From Haloarcula amylovorans (GTDB lineage Archaea > Halobacteriota > Halobacteria > Halobacteriales > Haloarculaceae), in the NCBI RefSeq assembly GCF_004681185.1, contig NZ_SRIF01000001.1, forward strand, positions 744,001-808,000: a stretch of 64,000 nt of DNA, read 5' to 3'. Numbering within the stretch: the stretch's first letter is position 1; each line of letters starts with the position of its first letter. A program made the position numbers and the translations under genes. Positions 51,682 through 58,973 of the stretch are shown here, piece by piece. The notes under the pieces are model-generated. The model searched no databases, had not been told where the DNA came from, and saw nothing but the letters and a program-made list of their open reading frames with translations.

Positions 51682-52139
51682 GCGCTGTCCTCCGACATGG
51701 CGGGGGTTTCGATCTCCCCGTACAGGTCTCGAATGAGCGAGCGGTAGGCGTCTCGGCGCTCCGGCTCGACCTCGTCGCCGTGACCGGCGGGTCGGGCCAC
51801 GACGCTGGCGTAGTTGTCGGTCGGCTTGATGCCGTCGTCTTTGATTCCCTCGGTTTCGAGGACGATTGCCCGGCCGCCGTCGGCGGTGACGTACAGCGTC
51901 TGGATGCCGGGGCGCTCGCGGTGGGGTCCGGCGACGTTGCTGCCGGTGTGGTCGACGTCGTACTCCAGGAGGAGGCCTGTGCGGACCTCGACGGCGTAGT
52001 ACAGTTCCTCGCCGTCTTCGCGGTCACCCTTGGCGGCCCACGATTCGGGGATGATGCTCGATTGTTCGGACTGGTCGGTCCAGCGCCACTTGCGTTCCGT
52101 GCCGGACGATTTTTGTCCGGTGCGTGCGTTGATTGACAT
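51678..52139 (-). CDS. Provirus hypothetical protein (153 aa), head of operon
   Basis: The frame is open to 52229, but the TATA-like TATTAAGTA (about 52240-52248, minus strand) would start transcription near 52215, downstream of that codon. The ATG complementary to 52137-52139, preceded by GGAAGGAAG, is therefore preferred. The product reads MSINARTGQKSSGTERKWRW, then YYAVEVRTGLLLEYDVDH and IQTLYVTADGGRAIVLE, and is beta-rich. No family is recognised. Confidence 0.7.
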   Translation of the reverse strand: MSINARTGQKSSGTERKWRWTDQSEQSSIIPESWAAKGDREDGEELYYAVEVRTGLLLEYDVDHTGSNVAGPHRERPGIQTLYVTADGGRAIVLETEGIKDDGIKPTDNYASVVARPAGHGDEVEPERRDAYRSLIRDLYGEIETPAMSEDSA

Positions 52140-52214
52140 TGCTTCCTTCCAGGAAGCGGTCGGACGCGTTGGCGCGCGTCCCGGCCATGCGTTCTGCGTC
52201 GCATCACCGGTGTC

Positions 52215-52345
52215 CCGCTTCACAATCATGTCTACAACGGGGTGCTACTTAATACTTACCCTATAGAGTATACACCGATGATAGTGTATACGTGATGGCG
52301 TAATCTACTTACGCTAAGGCGTATACTTACTATATGAGGTAATAT
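52215..52345. promoter_or_regulatory. Divergent promoter region with palindromic boxes
   Basis: GTATACAC (52268-52275) and GTGTATAC (52284-52291) are exact inverted copies. GCGTAA (52298-52303) and TTACGC (52309-52314) form a second pair, followed by a further GTATAC at 52321. TATA-like boxes face both ways: TATTAAGTA leftward and ACTATATGAG rightward (52329-52338). This looks like a regulated switch between the leftward small-gene operon and the rightward J-domain pair. Confidence 0.65.
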
Positions 52346-52585
52346 ATGGCTGCTCCTGAAACAGAAGAGGTAATGACCGAAGAGGGTCGCGCGCTGCTGA
52401 CCGACCGTGAAAAAGAGATAATCAGCGGCGAAGCAGACGTGTCCGACAACTACCGGTACAAGGTCGAGAGCACCGTTCGAAACCGCGTTCGGAAGCACCT
52501 CGGTGAGGATGTCGAGTTCCTACGCGAGCATTTCCCCGAGGTATACGAGATGGCTGTCGGGGAGGTCTGTGACGATGCCGAGTAA
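52346..52585 (+). CDS. Small helical provirus protein (79 aa)
   Basis: An acidic protein beginning MAAPETEEVMTEEGRALLTD, then REKEIISGEADVSDNYRYKVE and RNRVRKHLGEDVEFLREHFP. The arrangement LLTDREKEIISGE...RYKVESTVRNRVR looks like a DNA-binding helical domain seen in many haloarchaeal plasmid proteins. Its start lies about 10 bp after a TATA-like box and its 3' end overlaps the J-domain gene by 11 bp. Confidence 0.75.
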   Translation: MAAPETEEVMTEEGRALLTDREKEIISGEADVSDNYRYKVESTVRNRVRKHLGEDVEFLREHFPEVYEMAVGEVCDDAE

Positions 52586-53198
52586 GGTCGACCGCACGGG
52601 CGGCGAGATAGACTGGCCGCACTGGGCCTCGCGAACGACGCGACGCGAGAGTACGCACAAGTATTCGACGACGCTGGCCAAATCCATCAGCCACATCGAG
52701 ACCGAGCTGGAAGACCGCCTCGGCGTCGACGACTGGCGGCTCTCGACGGCTGCCCCCCATCGTAAGAAGGACGGTCGCCCGTACGCGAACGCCAGTCCCA
52801 ACGATCCCGGCGCGGTCGTCCGCTGGAGCATGGACGGCGAGCAGTATTGCGTCGCGGCCGACCAGTACGACGATCTCCGGGACAACGTGCGCACGATCGG
52901 GCTCTACATCAAGGAAAAGCGTAAGATGTCGAACCGACCAGTCCACACCGGGCAAGACGAGTTCGCCACGGCACAGCTGCCCTCGGGAGACGAGGACGTC
53001 ATCGTCGCCGGCGACGGTGGCGCGACCGCGTCGACGCAAGCGCCACACGAGGTATTGGGCGTGGCCGAAGACGCGCCCGACGACGTCGTCGAGGCCGTGG
53101 CCCGGCGACTGTCGGCGAACAATCACCCGGACAATGATGGCGATGACGCCGAGTTCAAGCGGATCCAGCAAGCGAAAGAGGCACTATTAGACGATTAA
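52575..53198 (+). CDS. J-domain (DnaJ-like) provirus protein
   Basis: A 207-aa protein from the ATG at 52575. The last 50 residues form a J domain (APHEVLGVAEDAPDDVVEAVARRLSANNHPDNDGD) with the HPD motif at 184-186 needed to stimulate Hsp70 ATPase. The N-terminal 130 residues (WPHWASRTTRRESTHKYSTT; DWRLSTAAPHRKKDGRPYAN) match no family I know. It is coupled to the preceding gene. It could recruit the host DnaK for replication or virion assembly. Confidence 0.82.
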   Translation: MPSKVDRTGGEIDWPHWASRTTRRESTHKYSTTLAKSISHIETELEDRLGVDDWRLSTAAPHRKKDGRPYANASPNDPGAVVRWSMDGEQYCVAADQYDDLRDNVRTIGLYIKEKRKMSNRPVHTGQDEFATAQLPSGDEDVIVAGDGGATASTQAPHEVLGVAEDAPDDVVEAVARRLSANNHPDNDGDDAEFKRIQQAKEALLDD

Positions 53199-53279
53199 TA
53201 GAACCGTAGCTCCCTCTATCGGTTTCACTTTCACCTGGGTGGCAGAAAGTATATATCTCGAACAGACAATCGGACTGTC

Positions 53280-54098
53280 ATGTCCAAAGATGGCAACCAA
53301 GCGAAAGTACGACGACGGCGATTTATAGCAGCTTTAGGGACCGCTGGTGTTTCAGCAATGGCTGGCTGCAGTAGTACATCCGATGCAGATGTCGGAGCCC
53401 CATCGGAGAAAGAGGTCTCAGCTCCCTCGGTTGATTCTGGGGAACGGTGGAAACTGACTACACCAGAATCCGAAACGCGGCTTCTACAGAAAGGGGGCTG
53501 GGGACCAATCAAGTATACCGCGCATGGTCATGTGACTCAATACGAAGACTCGACACTTCGAAAGCGGATAAGAGAAGACACATTCGGCGAAATCGACCGT
53601 CCGTTCGCTGTTGCATTCGCAGCCCGCGTAGACATCTTCCCATCGTCCTACTCGAGGGCAACAGTTTTGCAGAGCGGTGAGATTGATAAGTCCATCCTCA
53701 ATAACCTGAAATCCGCGATGAGCAACTTTGGAGTGCAGAATATCCGAGATGACGGGACAATGTTGGCTACGAATTCTTCAGCTGGTGAGTTCCAGGTCGT
53801 CCGAGGCGAGTATCCAATCCAGAAGGTCACTATTGATGGCGTGAACATCCCTCATAGCGACCGTGAGAAGCTCAGCTTCGGCGGCGGAACGCTCCCGATC
53901 AAGGGAATTGCAGGTCGGTGGAAATCAGAGGGATCGATACTCGCGGGGGGTGGCGTCTATCCAGCTGAGAACTTTGCTGATGAAGAAGCGGTTGAGATGT
54001 CCGACGCGATCTCGATGAGTGTAGACATTAATCTGAATCTGCAGCCGCGAAAGCGTGAAGCACAGGTGCTCGACTTCGTTCGCAGCATCTCTCTGTAA
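53280..54098 (+). CDS. Tat lipoprotein of unknown function
   Basis: A 272-aa exported lipoprotein: Tat signal RRRRFIAALG (11-20), lipobox ending at Cys30 (SAMAGC), then a Ser/Asp-rich linker and a folded domain. The coding sequence is visibly more AT-rich than the flanking operons, so it looks recently acquired. A TATATAT box (53250-53256) 24-30 bp upstream gives a leaderless transcript. No ligand-binding family is recognised. A surface protein that alters the lysogen is possible. Confidence 0.8.
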   Translation: MSKDGNQAKVRRRRFIAALGTAGVSAMAGCSSTSDADVGAPSEKEVSAPSVDSGERWKLTTPESETRLLQKGGWGPIKYTAHGHVTQYEDSTLRKRIREDTFGEIDRPFAVAFAARVDIFPSSYSRATVLQSGEIDKSILNNLKSAMSNFGVQNIRDDGTMLATNSSAGEFQVVRGEYPIQKVTIDGVNIPHSDREKLSFGGGTLPIKGIAGRWKSEGSILAGGGVYPAENFADEEAVEMSDAISMSVDINLNLQPRKREAQVLDFVRSISL

Positions 54099-54135
54099 GG
54101 GCCACACCTAAACCGGACTCGGAGATTAGTGATCT

Positions 54136-54366
54136 TTAATTAGACGAAGTGAATTTCGTCAGCAGGTCGTACGATGCCCACCCTGCGGCGAGGGCTGCTG
54201 CAAGGACGAGCAAGATACCACCATATTCTCGAATAGGCTGAAAGGTAAGAATTAGCAGCAGCGCCAATAGGCTGATGGGGATGAGTTTGATTAGCGTCAG
54301 GTTGAACCCCTGTGCGAGAAGCTCAGTCTTCGTGGCCGATGCACGACGCTGAGGTTCGGTTGACAT
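54136..54366 (-). CDS. Two-helix membrane protein (76 aa)
   Basis: A small protein with a polar N-terminus (MSTEPQRRASATKTELLAQG) and two hydrophobic helices (LIKLIPISLLALLLILTF; GGILLVLAAALAAGWASYDLL). It is convergent with the Tat lipoprotein gene. Function unknown. Confidence 0.7.
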   Translation of the reverse strand: MSTEPQRRASATKTELLAQGFNLTLIKLIPISLLALLLILTFQPIREYGGILLVLAAALAAGWASYDLLTKFTSSN

Positions 54367-54491
54367 GGGTTCTTATCCTGTAATTGTTAGTGGCGCGTGT
54401 TAATCAATTCGTTGTTCACCCAGATGTGTAATCGGGATGTAAATATAACTACCGGCGGTTTTTTCAATACCGATAACATTTCATTACCCGG

Positions 54492-55238
54492 ATGATAGGT
54501 GAGGGGACTCGACAGCTGGACCTATACGATTTCTTCAGCATCTTCATTCCTGGCGCAAGTCTATTATTAGGCGTCGTACCTCTTATTCCTCAATCTGTGC
54601 ATATGCCACCTGCTGCGATAATTGCGGTCCTCATCGTTGGTGGCGTAGTCGTGGGCCGAGGGATCCATGCAGCTCGGCTATGGATTGAGGAAAATGCTGG
54701 AGCACCTAGTCACCGGGACGAGTTCATTGATGAGATACTAAATCCCTGTGTGTTGACCGATGATTTGATTAACCAATTCTATCTTGCCTGTCAGGATAAT
54801 TTCGACAACCTCGCCCTCCCTAACGACCGATCAGACTTGAATCGGCAGTCACACGCTGACGATCTCGATATGCTGTACTCGCTTGTCCGATCGAAAATTC
54901 ATATGGATGCGCGTGGCCGATCTCGGACCTTCCAAGCCGTTCTGGACTTCTATGGTAGCATTTGGATTGCATCGTCTCTATTATTCTCATTGTATTACTC
55001 ATACGCGACGATTGATGGGCTGACCAATGGTTGGAGTACAGGATTCGGTGACGTAATCGGTTATCAATCATACCTCAGCACATATGATATTCATTACGCT
55101 GTTATCGCGGTATTTGCTGTTGGAGTTTGGGGAGGTGCCTACTATACATTCTATCGGGTTCGAAGTGATTATCGCGAAATCTACATTCAATACTTTATGT
55201 CAGACTTTGTAATCCTGCAAAATGAATCAGGCAACTGA
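54492..55238 (+). CDS. Four-span membrane protein of unknown function
   Basis: A 248-aa protein with membrane segments at about 13-32, 40-60, 152-172 and 201-221. The N-terminus LYDFFSIFIPGASLLLGVVP and the cytosolic RGRSRTFQAVLDFYGSIWIA resemble a loose group of membrane proteins found as accessory genes in many prokaryotes. The central loop (62-150) is soluble and acidic. The coding DNA is AT-rich. It stands alone, with a TATA-like TAAATATAAC about 45 bp upstream. A lysogenic-conversion or defence role is speculative. Confidence 0.75.
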   Translation: MIGEGTRQLDLYDFFSIFIPGASLLLGVVPLIPQSVHMPPAAIIAVLIVGGVVVGRGIHAARLWIEENAGAPSHRDEFIDEILNPCVLTDDLINQFYLACQDNFDNLALPNDRSDLNRQSHADDLDMLYSLVRSKIHMDARGRSRTFQAVLDFYGSIWIASSLLFSLYYSYATIDGLTNGWSTGFGDVIGYQSYLSTYDIHYAVIAVFAVGVWGGAYYTFYRVRSDYREIYIQYFMSDFVILQNESGN

Positions 55239-55344
55239 ATGCGACTGCTGTAATGAGCTGTATCAGCAGCCCGGAATAACGGTTTCTAAGTAGGTTGGTC
55301 CTGTCGATAGATTTACAGTGGTGACGGGAGTTGACGGTTTTGTT

Positions 55345-55566
55345 ATGAAACGAGGACGGCGCAGTGTGACACGAGGCGAGGCAACTGGGGCGATTGACTA
55401 CCTGATTTCGTGGCCACTGTCACAACCGATTAACGCATGGCGAGCCGGTGAGGACTACCACCCTATCGCACAGGTACTGGCGGCGGCCATCGGAGTCCCG
55501 TTTATTCTCGTGGCCTTTGTACTCGGACCGTTCGTAGCGACTGTCCACTGGCTTCTCTCGGACTGA
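55345..55566 (+). CDS. Small membrane protein (73 aa)
   Basis: From the ATG at 55345 (a GTG nine codons upstream is an alternative) it reads MKRGRRSVTRGEATGAIDYL, then LISWPLSQPINAWRAGEDYH and one clear hydrophobic helix (AQVLAAAIGVPFILVAFVLGPFVATVHWLL). It is basic at the N-terminus. No family is recognised. Confidence 0.65.
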   Translation: MKRGRRSVTRGEATGAIDYLISWPLSQPINAWRAGEDYHPIAQVLAAAIGVPFILVAFVLGPFVATVHWLLSD

Positions 55567-55570
55567 CGAC

Positions 55571-55726
55571 CTATTCCTGACGCTCGTCGATGACGTCCTG
55601 TGGGATATCCTCGATATAAAGCGTCACCCACTGGTAATCGACTTTATCGAACCGGCTGACGGTCTCTTCTTCTTTGTCTTCGTCCCACCCCTCGTACTGA
55701 CTCTCGTGGTTCATGTTGAGAGACAT
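55571..55726 (-). CDS. Small acidic provirus protein (51 aa)
   Basis: The minus strand from the ATG complementary to 55724-55726 reads MSLNMNHESQYEGWDEDKEE, then ETVSRFDKVDYQWVTLYIED. An internal ATG four codons in is an alternative start. It is highly acidic and follows convergently on the preceding membrane protein gene. Codon use fits a real gene. Confidence 0.55.
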   Translation of the reverse strand: MSLNMNHESQYEGWDEDKEEETVSRFDKVDYQWVTLYIEDIPQDVIDERQE

Positions 55727-55848
55727 GAGTGTTCACGACCGTATCAGTTTCGGCGCTTCAATTGAGTGCCTCGACGGAAGAGTGCACGCTATCTTCGGAC
55801 GGGACCGCTCATCGACCCGCGAGGACACAATGACAGGGCGGTACGACG

Positions 55849-55971
55849 CTACTCGTCGATTAACGTCTCGCCGCATGCAGGACAGGCGGCGCCGTCGCTT
55901 GTACTATTGAGATCGGGCTGCTCTCCGGTCCAACCACACATCGCACACTGTAGGAGATTGGGTCCAGACAC
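55849..55971 (-). CDS. Zinc-ribbon micropeptide (40 aa)
   Basis: Starting at the GTG complementary to 55969-55971, the product reads MSGPNLLQCAMCGWTGEQPD and ends GAACPACGETLIDE. Two CxxC knuckles 22 residues apart form a minimal zinc ribbon. The start codon is uncertain, but the cysteine spacing supports a real protein. Confidence 0.5.
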   Translation of the reverse strand: MSGPNLLQCAMCGWTGEQPDLNSTSDGAACPACGETLIDE

Positions 55972-56018
55972 TGGGACTGGGAACGTCCTACGCTGGGTTC
56001 AAAAAGTGTGGTGCTGGG

Positions 56019-56192
56019 TTAGGCGATCGCCCCGACTACACTGCTGTTAAATTGACACCAGTTGTCCTCGTACCACGGACAGAATACAGTACCATAATCG
56101 CCGGGGAGTGGCTCTGCGAGCGCTGTCAGGACTGTCGATAGAACTAACAAGAGATTCGTGAGCTTGACCAGCACGATCTCGGGGAGTTGCAT
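56019..56192 (-). CDS. Small exported or membrane protein (57 aa)
   Basis: From the ATG complementary to 56190-56192 the product reads MQLPEIVLVKLTNLLLVLST, continues VLTALAEPLPGDYGTVFCPW and ends CQFNSSVVGAIA. The first 26 residues form a hydrophobic helix like a signal or anchor. Two cysteines lie in the short outer part. The reading frame was found between larger genes. It has no known family. Confidence 0.55.
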   Translation of the reverse strand: MQLPEIVLVKLTNLLLVLSTVLTALAEPLPGDYGTVFCPWYEDNWCQFNSSVVGAIA

Positions 56193-56224
56193 GGGGCTGA
56201 CAACTGATTCAGTGGGATTCTCAA

Positions 56225-57163
56225 TCAGACGATTCTAACAACTTCTGTATCTACAAGGGATTTCCGAGGAACGATGAGAATCATCTTCGGAGAAAGGGAT
56301 AGATGTTGATCACTTGCTGCATTTGAGTTCTTGAGGCCTTCGAATATTACCGAGCCGACAGTGGTTTGTGCTTTACCAATTGAGTCCGCGAGGAATTGTG
56401 ATTCATGAATTGCTTCCAGTATGGGTCTTTCCCAACTTGGCTCAGACGATTCTGGGAGTACTTCTTTCAAGTAGGATTGAGGCACATTAACAGAAAAGTC
56501 TTCGAGCAGTGGAATCTCATCCCATGCGGATCGGTTGAGTAACAGATACGAGTAGCCATCCTTATGACCTAATATTTCAAAGTCACCGGATAGTTTCTCT
56601 TCGAACTGGCTGAGATACTCGTTGAATGCGCTGCAGACGAGTGCTCCAGATACAGACGAGGTGTAACCAGAGCCGACAAGACCATCAACAGGGCCTGGCG
56701 ATACGGGGATATCCTCTGTAAGGTATTCGAGGAGCTGGAACCGATTTTCTCTTGAACCTTGTTCAACCGATTGGAGGAGACGATAGAACCTGGGTGCCTC
56801 AATCTCGTTGAGACTGTGTTCGTCCAGTATAGCCTTAATGAATAGTACTCGATTCCCTGTCGATAGCTGTTGTACATCAGATTCTTCGACATCGTCGGAA
56901 AGAAGTGAATTAATGTCTTTTTCGTCAGGGTCGCCAAGCGTGTAGGTATACCCGAAATCGCGAAGTGTCCAAAATTCTTCGGCCGGGAAAGAGTCTCCCG
57001 ATTCTAATCCCATCTCTTTGAGGACGCGTATTCCAGCCGATTCAAGTTGAAATGTATAGGCTGGCGGTGGAGAAGACCTATTTTTCACCTTCACAAACCA
57101 AGAAGACTGCAAACCATCATTGCTTGATTTCCGTTTCCAAAATCGCGGCATCACTAGATACAT
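56225..57163 (-). CDS. AT-rich cargo gene of unknown function
   Basis: A 312-aa soluble protein with the lowest GC in the window. The middle (about 80-200: SDDVEESDVQQLSTGNRVLF; DEHSLNEIEAPRFYRLLQSV) is helical and resembles no family I recognise. The second half has beta segments (GYSYLLLNRSAWDEIPLLED). The start is uncertain between MYLVMPRF and the in-frame Met four codons later. Foreign composition and position among exported and membrane proteins suggest imported cargo. Confidence 0.7.
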   Translation of the reverse strand: MYLVMPRFWKRKSSNDGLQSSWFVKVKNRSSPPPAYTFQLESAGIRVLKEMGLESGDSFPAEEFWTLRDFGYTYTLGDPDEKDINSLLSDDVEESDVQQLSTGNRVLFIKAILDEHSLNEIEAPRFYRLLQSVEQGSRENRFQLLEYLTEDIPVSPGPVDGLVGSGYTSSVSGALVCSAFNEYLSQFEEKLSGDFEILGHKDGYSYLLLNRSAWDEIPLLEDFSVNVPQSYLKEVLPESSEPSWERPILEAIHESQFLADSIGKAQTTVGSVIFEGLKNSNAASDQHLSLSPKMILIVPRKSLVDTEVVRIV

Positions 57164-57285
57164 ACCAGATAGTCATTTCAATATTTCGATGTGACGTATA
57201 GTCGTACAGAAATGAGGGGTTGTCATGAGCCGTACCCTCCCCAGCAGGTGAGAAAGACTCCTGTGGAAACACCCCCATCCAACTT

Positions 57286-58449
57286 TTAGACTGCTGTTCC
57301 GTCGGGCTGATACCAGCTACCCTCGTGCCAGAGACAGAACACGGGCCCGTCCTCGTCGACGTGGACGCCCCGATCGCCCTCGAACTGCCCGGGCACCGTC
57401 GAGAGGTCCTGCGGGATGATGACGCCGTTGTCCCTGGTCCGTTGACCCTGCCCGCCGCCGAAGTGCTCGCCCTGCCCGAGTGTATGGGACTGCCGAGCCC
57501 ACTCGGTATCCACGGCGCTCTCGCTGTTGTAGACGAAGCCCTTGATGTGAGAGCGCGAGTAGCAGTCTCTCAACGTCGTTTGGCTCCCCTGGTTGTACAG
57601 CGCCCACGCCTCGACGCCGCCGCCCTGGAAGTAACAGTCCGAGAACGTCAGTCCAGGACTGTGCTCCTGGACGAGGACGCCGATCGTCATCTCTCCCTCG
57701 CCGGCGGCCCGCCCGTTCTTCTCGACGTAGGCGTTCTCAGCCTCGAAGGCGCGGGCCTTCTCGAAGCGCAGCCCGTTCCGGCCGTTCTGCTCGAAGCTGC
57801 CGCCCTGGATGTGGCCGGCGTAGTTCTTGCGCCAGTTGACGCCGTCGCGACCGTTGAAGTACGCGTTCGACGACGCGAGGGTCACACCATGAATCCCCTG
57901 CCCGACGTACCAGCCGTCGCGGCCGTTCCCCTCCGCGACACAGCCGTAGAAACGGTGGGTGTTTGGCGCGAACTCCTCCATGCCGTCCGACGTCTCGTAC
58001 TCCTGGGCATCTGCTACGTGGAAGCCGTCCTCGGCTGCATGCTTGACGGTGACGTCGCGGAACATCGCGTAGCGACCGCCGCGTTTCTCGATGCCGTGCT
58101 TGCCCCCGCGGATCGTCAGGTCGTAGAAGTGCGGCCCCGGCGGCCGGTTGACTGGCGCGTCGATGTCGACGACGATCGTCGGCTCGCTGGCGGTCGGGTT
58201 CTCGATAACGGTGTGATTGCCCCCGCGCAGCGTGGCGGTCTTCCGCCACATGAGGGGGAACTCCTCCTCGACGGGGTCGTAGGACGGGAGGATCTGGACC
58301 ACACCGCCGCTGCGCCAGTGGTCGCCTAGCGCGTCGTGGGCGGCCTGGATGGTTTGGTCGGTCCCAGCTGCGCCGACGGTCCGGACGCTTTCGGGGACGA
58401 ACTGTTCGACGACGCGCTGCATCGCTCGTGAAATGTCTGTGTCTGGCAT
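57286..58449 (-). CDS. Right-handed beta-helix virion protein, probable tailspike or receptor-binding
   Basis: A 387-aa protein from the ATG complementary to 58447-58449. After a short helical start it has a long run of beta-helix rungs (RYAMFRDVTVKHAAEDGFHV; NTHRFYGCVAEGNGRDGWYV; AGHIQGGSFEQNGRNGLRFE; LTFSDCYFQGGGVEAWALYN). There is no signal peptide, unlike the chromosomal beta-helix proteins. It lies at the downstream end of the tail-like block, where host-recognition proteins are usual in tailed viruses. Confidence 0.75.
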   Translation of the reverse strand: MPDTDISRAMQRVVEQFVPESVRTVGAAGTDQTIQAAHDALGDHWRSGGVVQILPSYDPVEEEFPLMWRKTATLRGGNHTVIENPTASEPTIVVDIDAPVNRPPGPHFYDLTIRGGKHGIEKRGGRYAMFRDVTVKHAAEDGFHVADAQEYETSDGMEEFAPNTHRFYGCVAEGNGRDGWYVGQGIHGVTLASSNAYFNGRDGVNWRKNYAGHIQGGSFEQNGRNGLRFEKARAFEAENAYVEKNGRAAGEGEMTIGVLVQEHSPGLTFSDCYFQGGGVEAWALYNQGSQTTLRDCYSRSHIKGFVYNSESAVDTEWARQSHTLGQGEHFGGGQGQRTRDNGVIIPQDLSTVPGQFEGDRGVHVDEDGPVFCLWHEGSWYQPDGTAV

Positions 58450-58609
58450 GGGTCTGGAGACGGTTGCTGCAAAAACTGCCCGGTGGAAAGCGCCGGGGTG
58501 AAAACGCCCGGCGCAGGGGAGAGACGGGGTTGCGGGCATGCCGGAAGTGATGGCTTCAGCGGTGCCCGCATATCGGAATTTCCGTTGTGGGGATAAGAAC
58601 GTTCTGGCG

Positions 58610-58894
58610 TCATCGGACGACGCGGACGCCGAGGCCGAACAGGCCGCCGATCACGAGGCCTGCACCGAAATAATGTGGTTCCCTACGGACATCGTTCGCG
58701 ATGTCTTGGCCTTTCGCTGGCTTGGGTCGAGGCCGACCACGCTCGAGGGCCTCGCTGATGATGGCCAGTCCCATCCCGAGCGCTGCGAGCTCGCCGCTCG
58801 CGACCGCGGCGAAGCCGAGTGCTGCGCCGGTCGGGACGGCGTGCTGTTCTTCGTGGTCGTCCAGTAGCTCTCCGAGGTTCGGTATCGATGGCAT
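58610..58894 (-). CDS. Small two-span membrane protein in the structural block
   Basis: A 94-aa protein from the ATG complementary to 58892-58894: MPSIPNLGELLDDHEEQHAV, then a hydrophobic segment (GAALGFAAVASGELAALGMGLAIISEA), a basic loop, and a C-terminal helix (FGAGLVIGGLFGLGVRVV). Placed after the tail-fibre-like gene, it could be a holin-like or tail-associated membrane protein. This is inference from position and hydropathy. Confidence 0.65.
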   Translation of the reverse strand: MPSIPNLGELLDDHEEQHAVPTGAALGFAAVASGELAALGMGLAIISEALERGRPRPKPAKGQDIANDVRREPHYFGAGLVIGGLFGLGVRVVR

Positions 58895-58973
58895 GAGTAA
58901 CAGTGGGCTCGGGCGCTGCTGGCCGTCATCGCCGACTAACCAACGGTTGAGAGAAAAGGAAGCAGAGCGTTGG

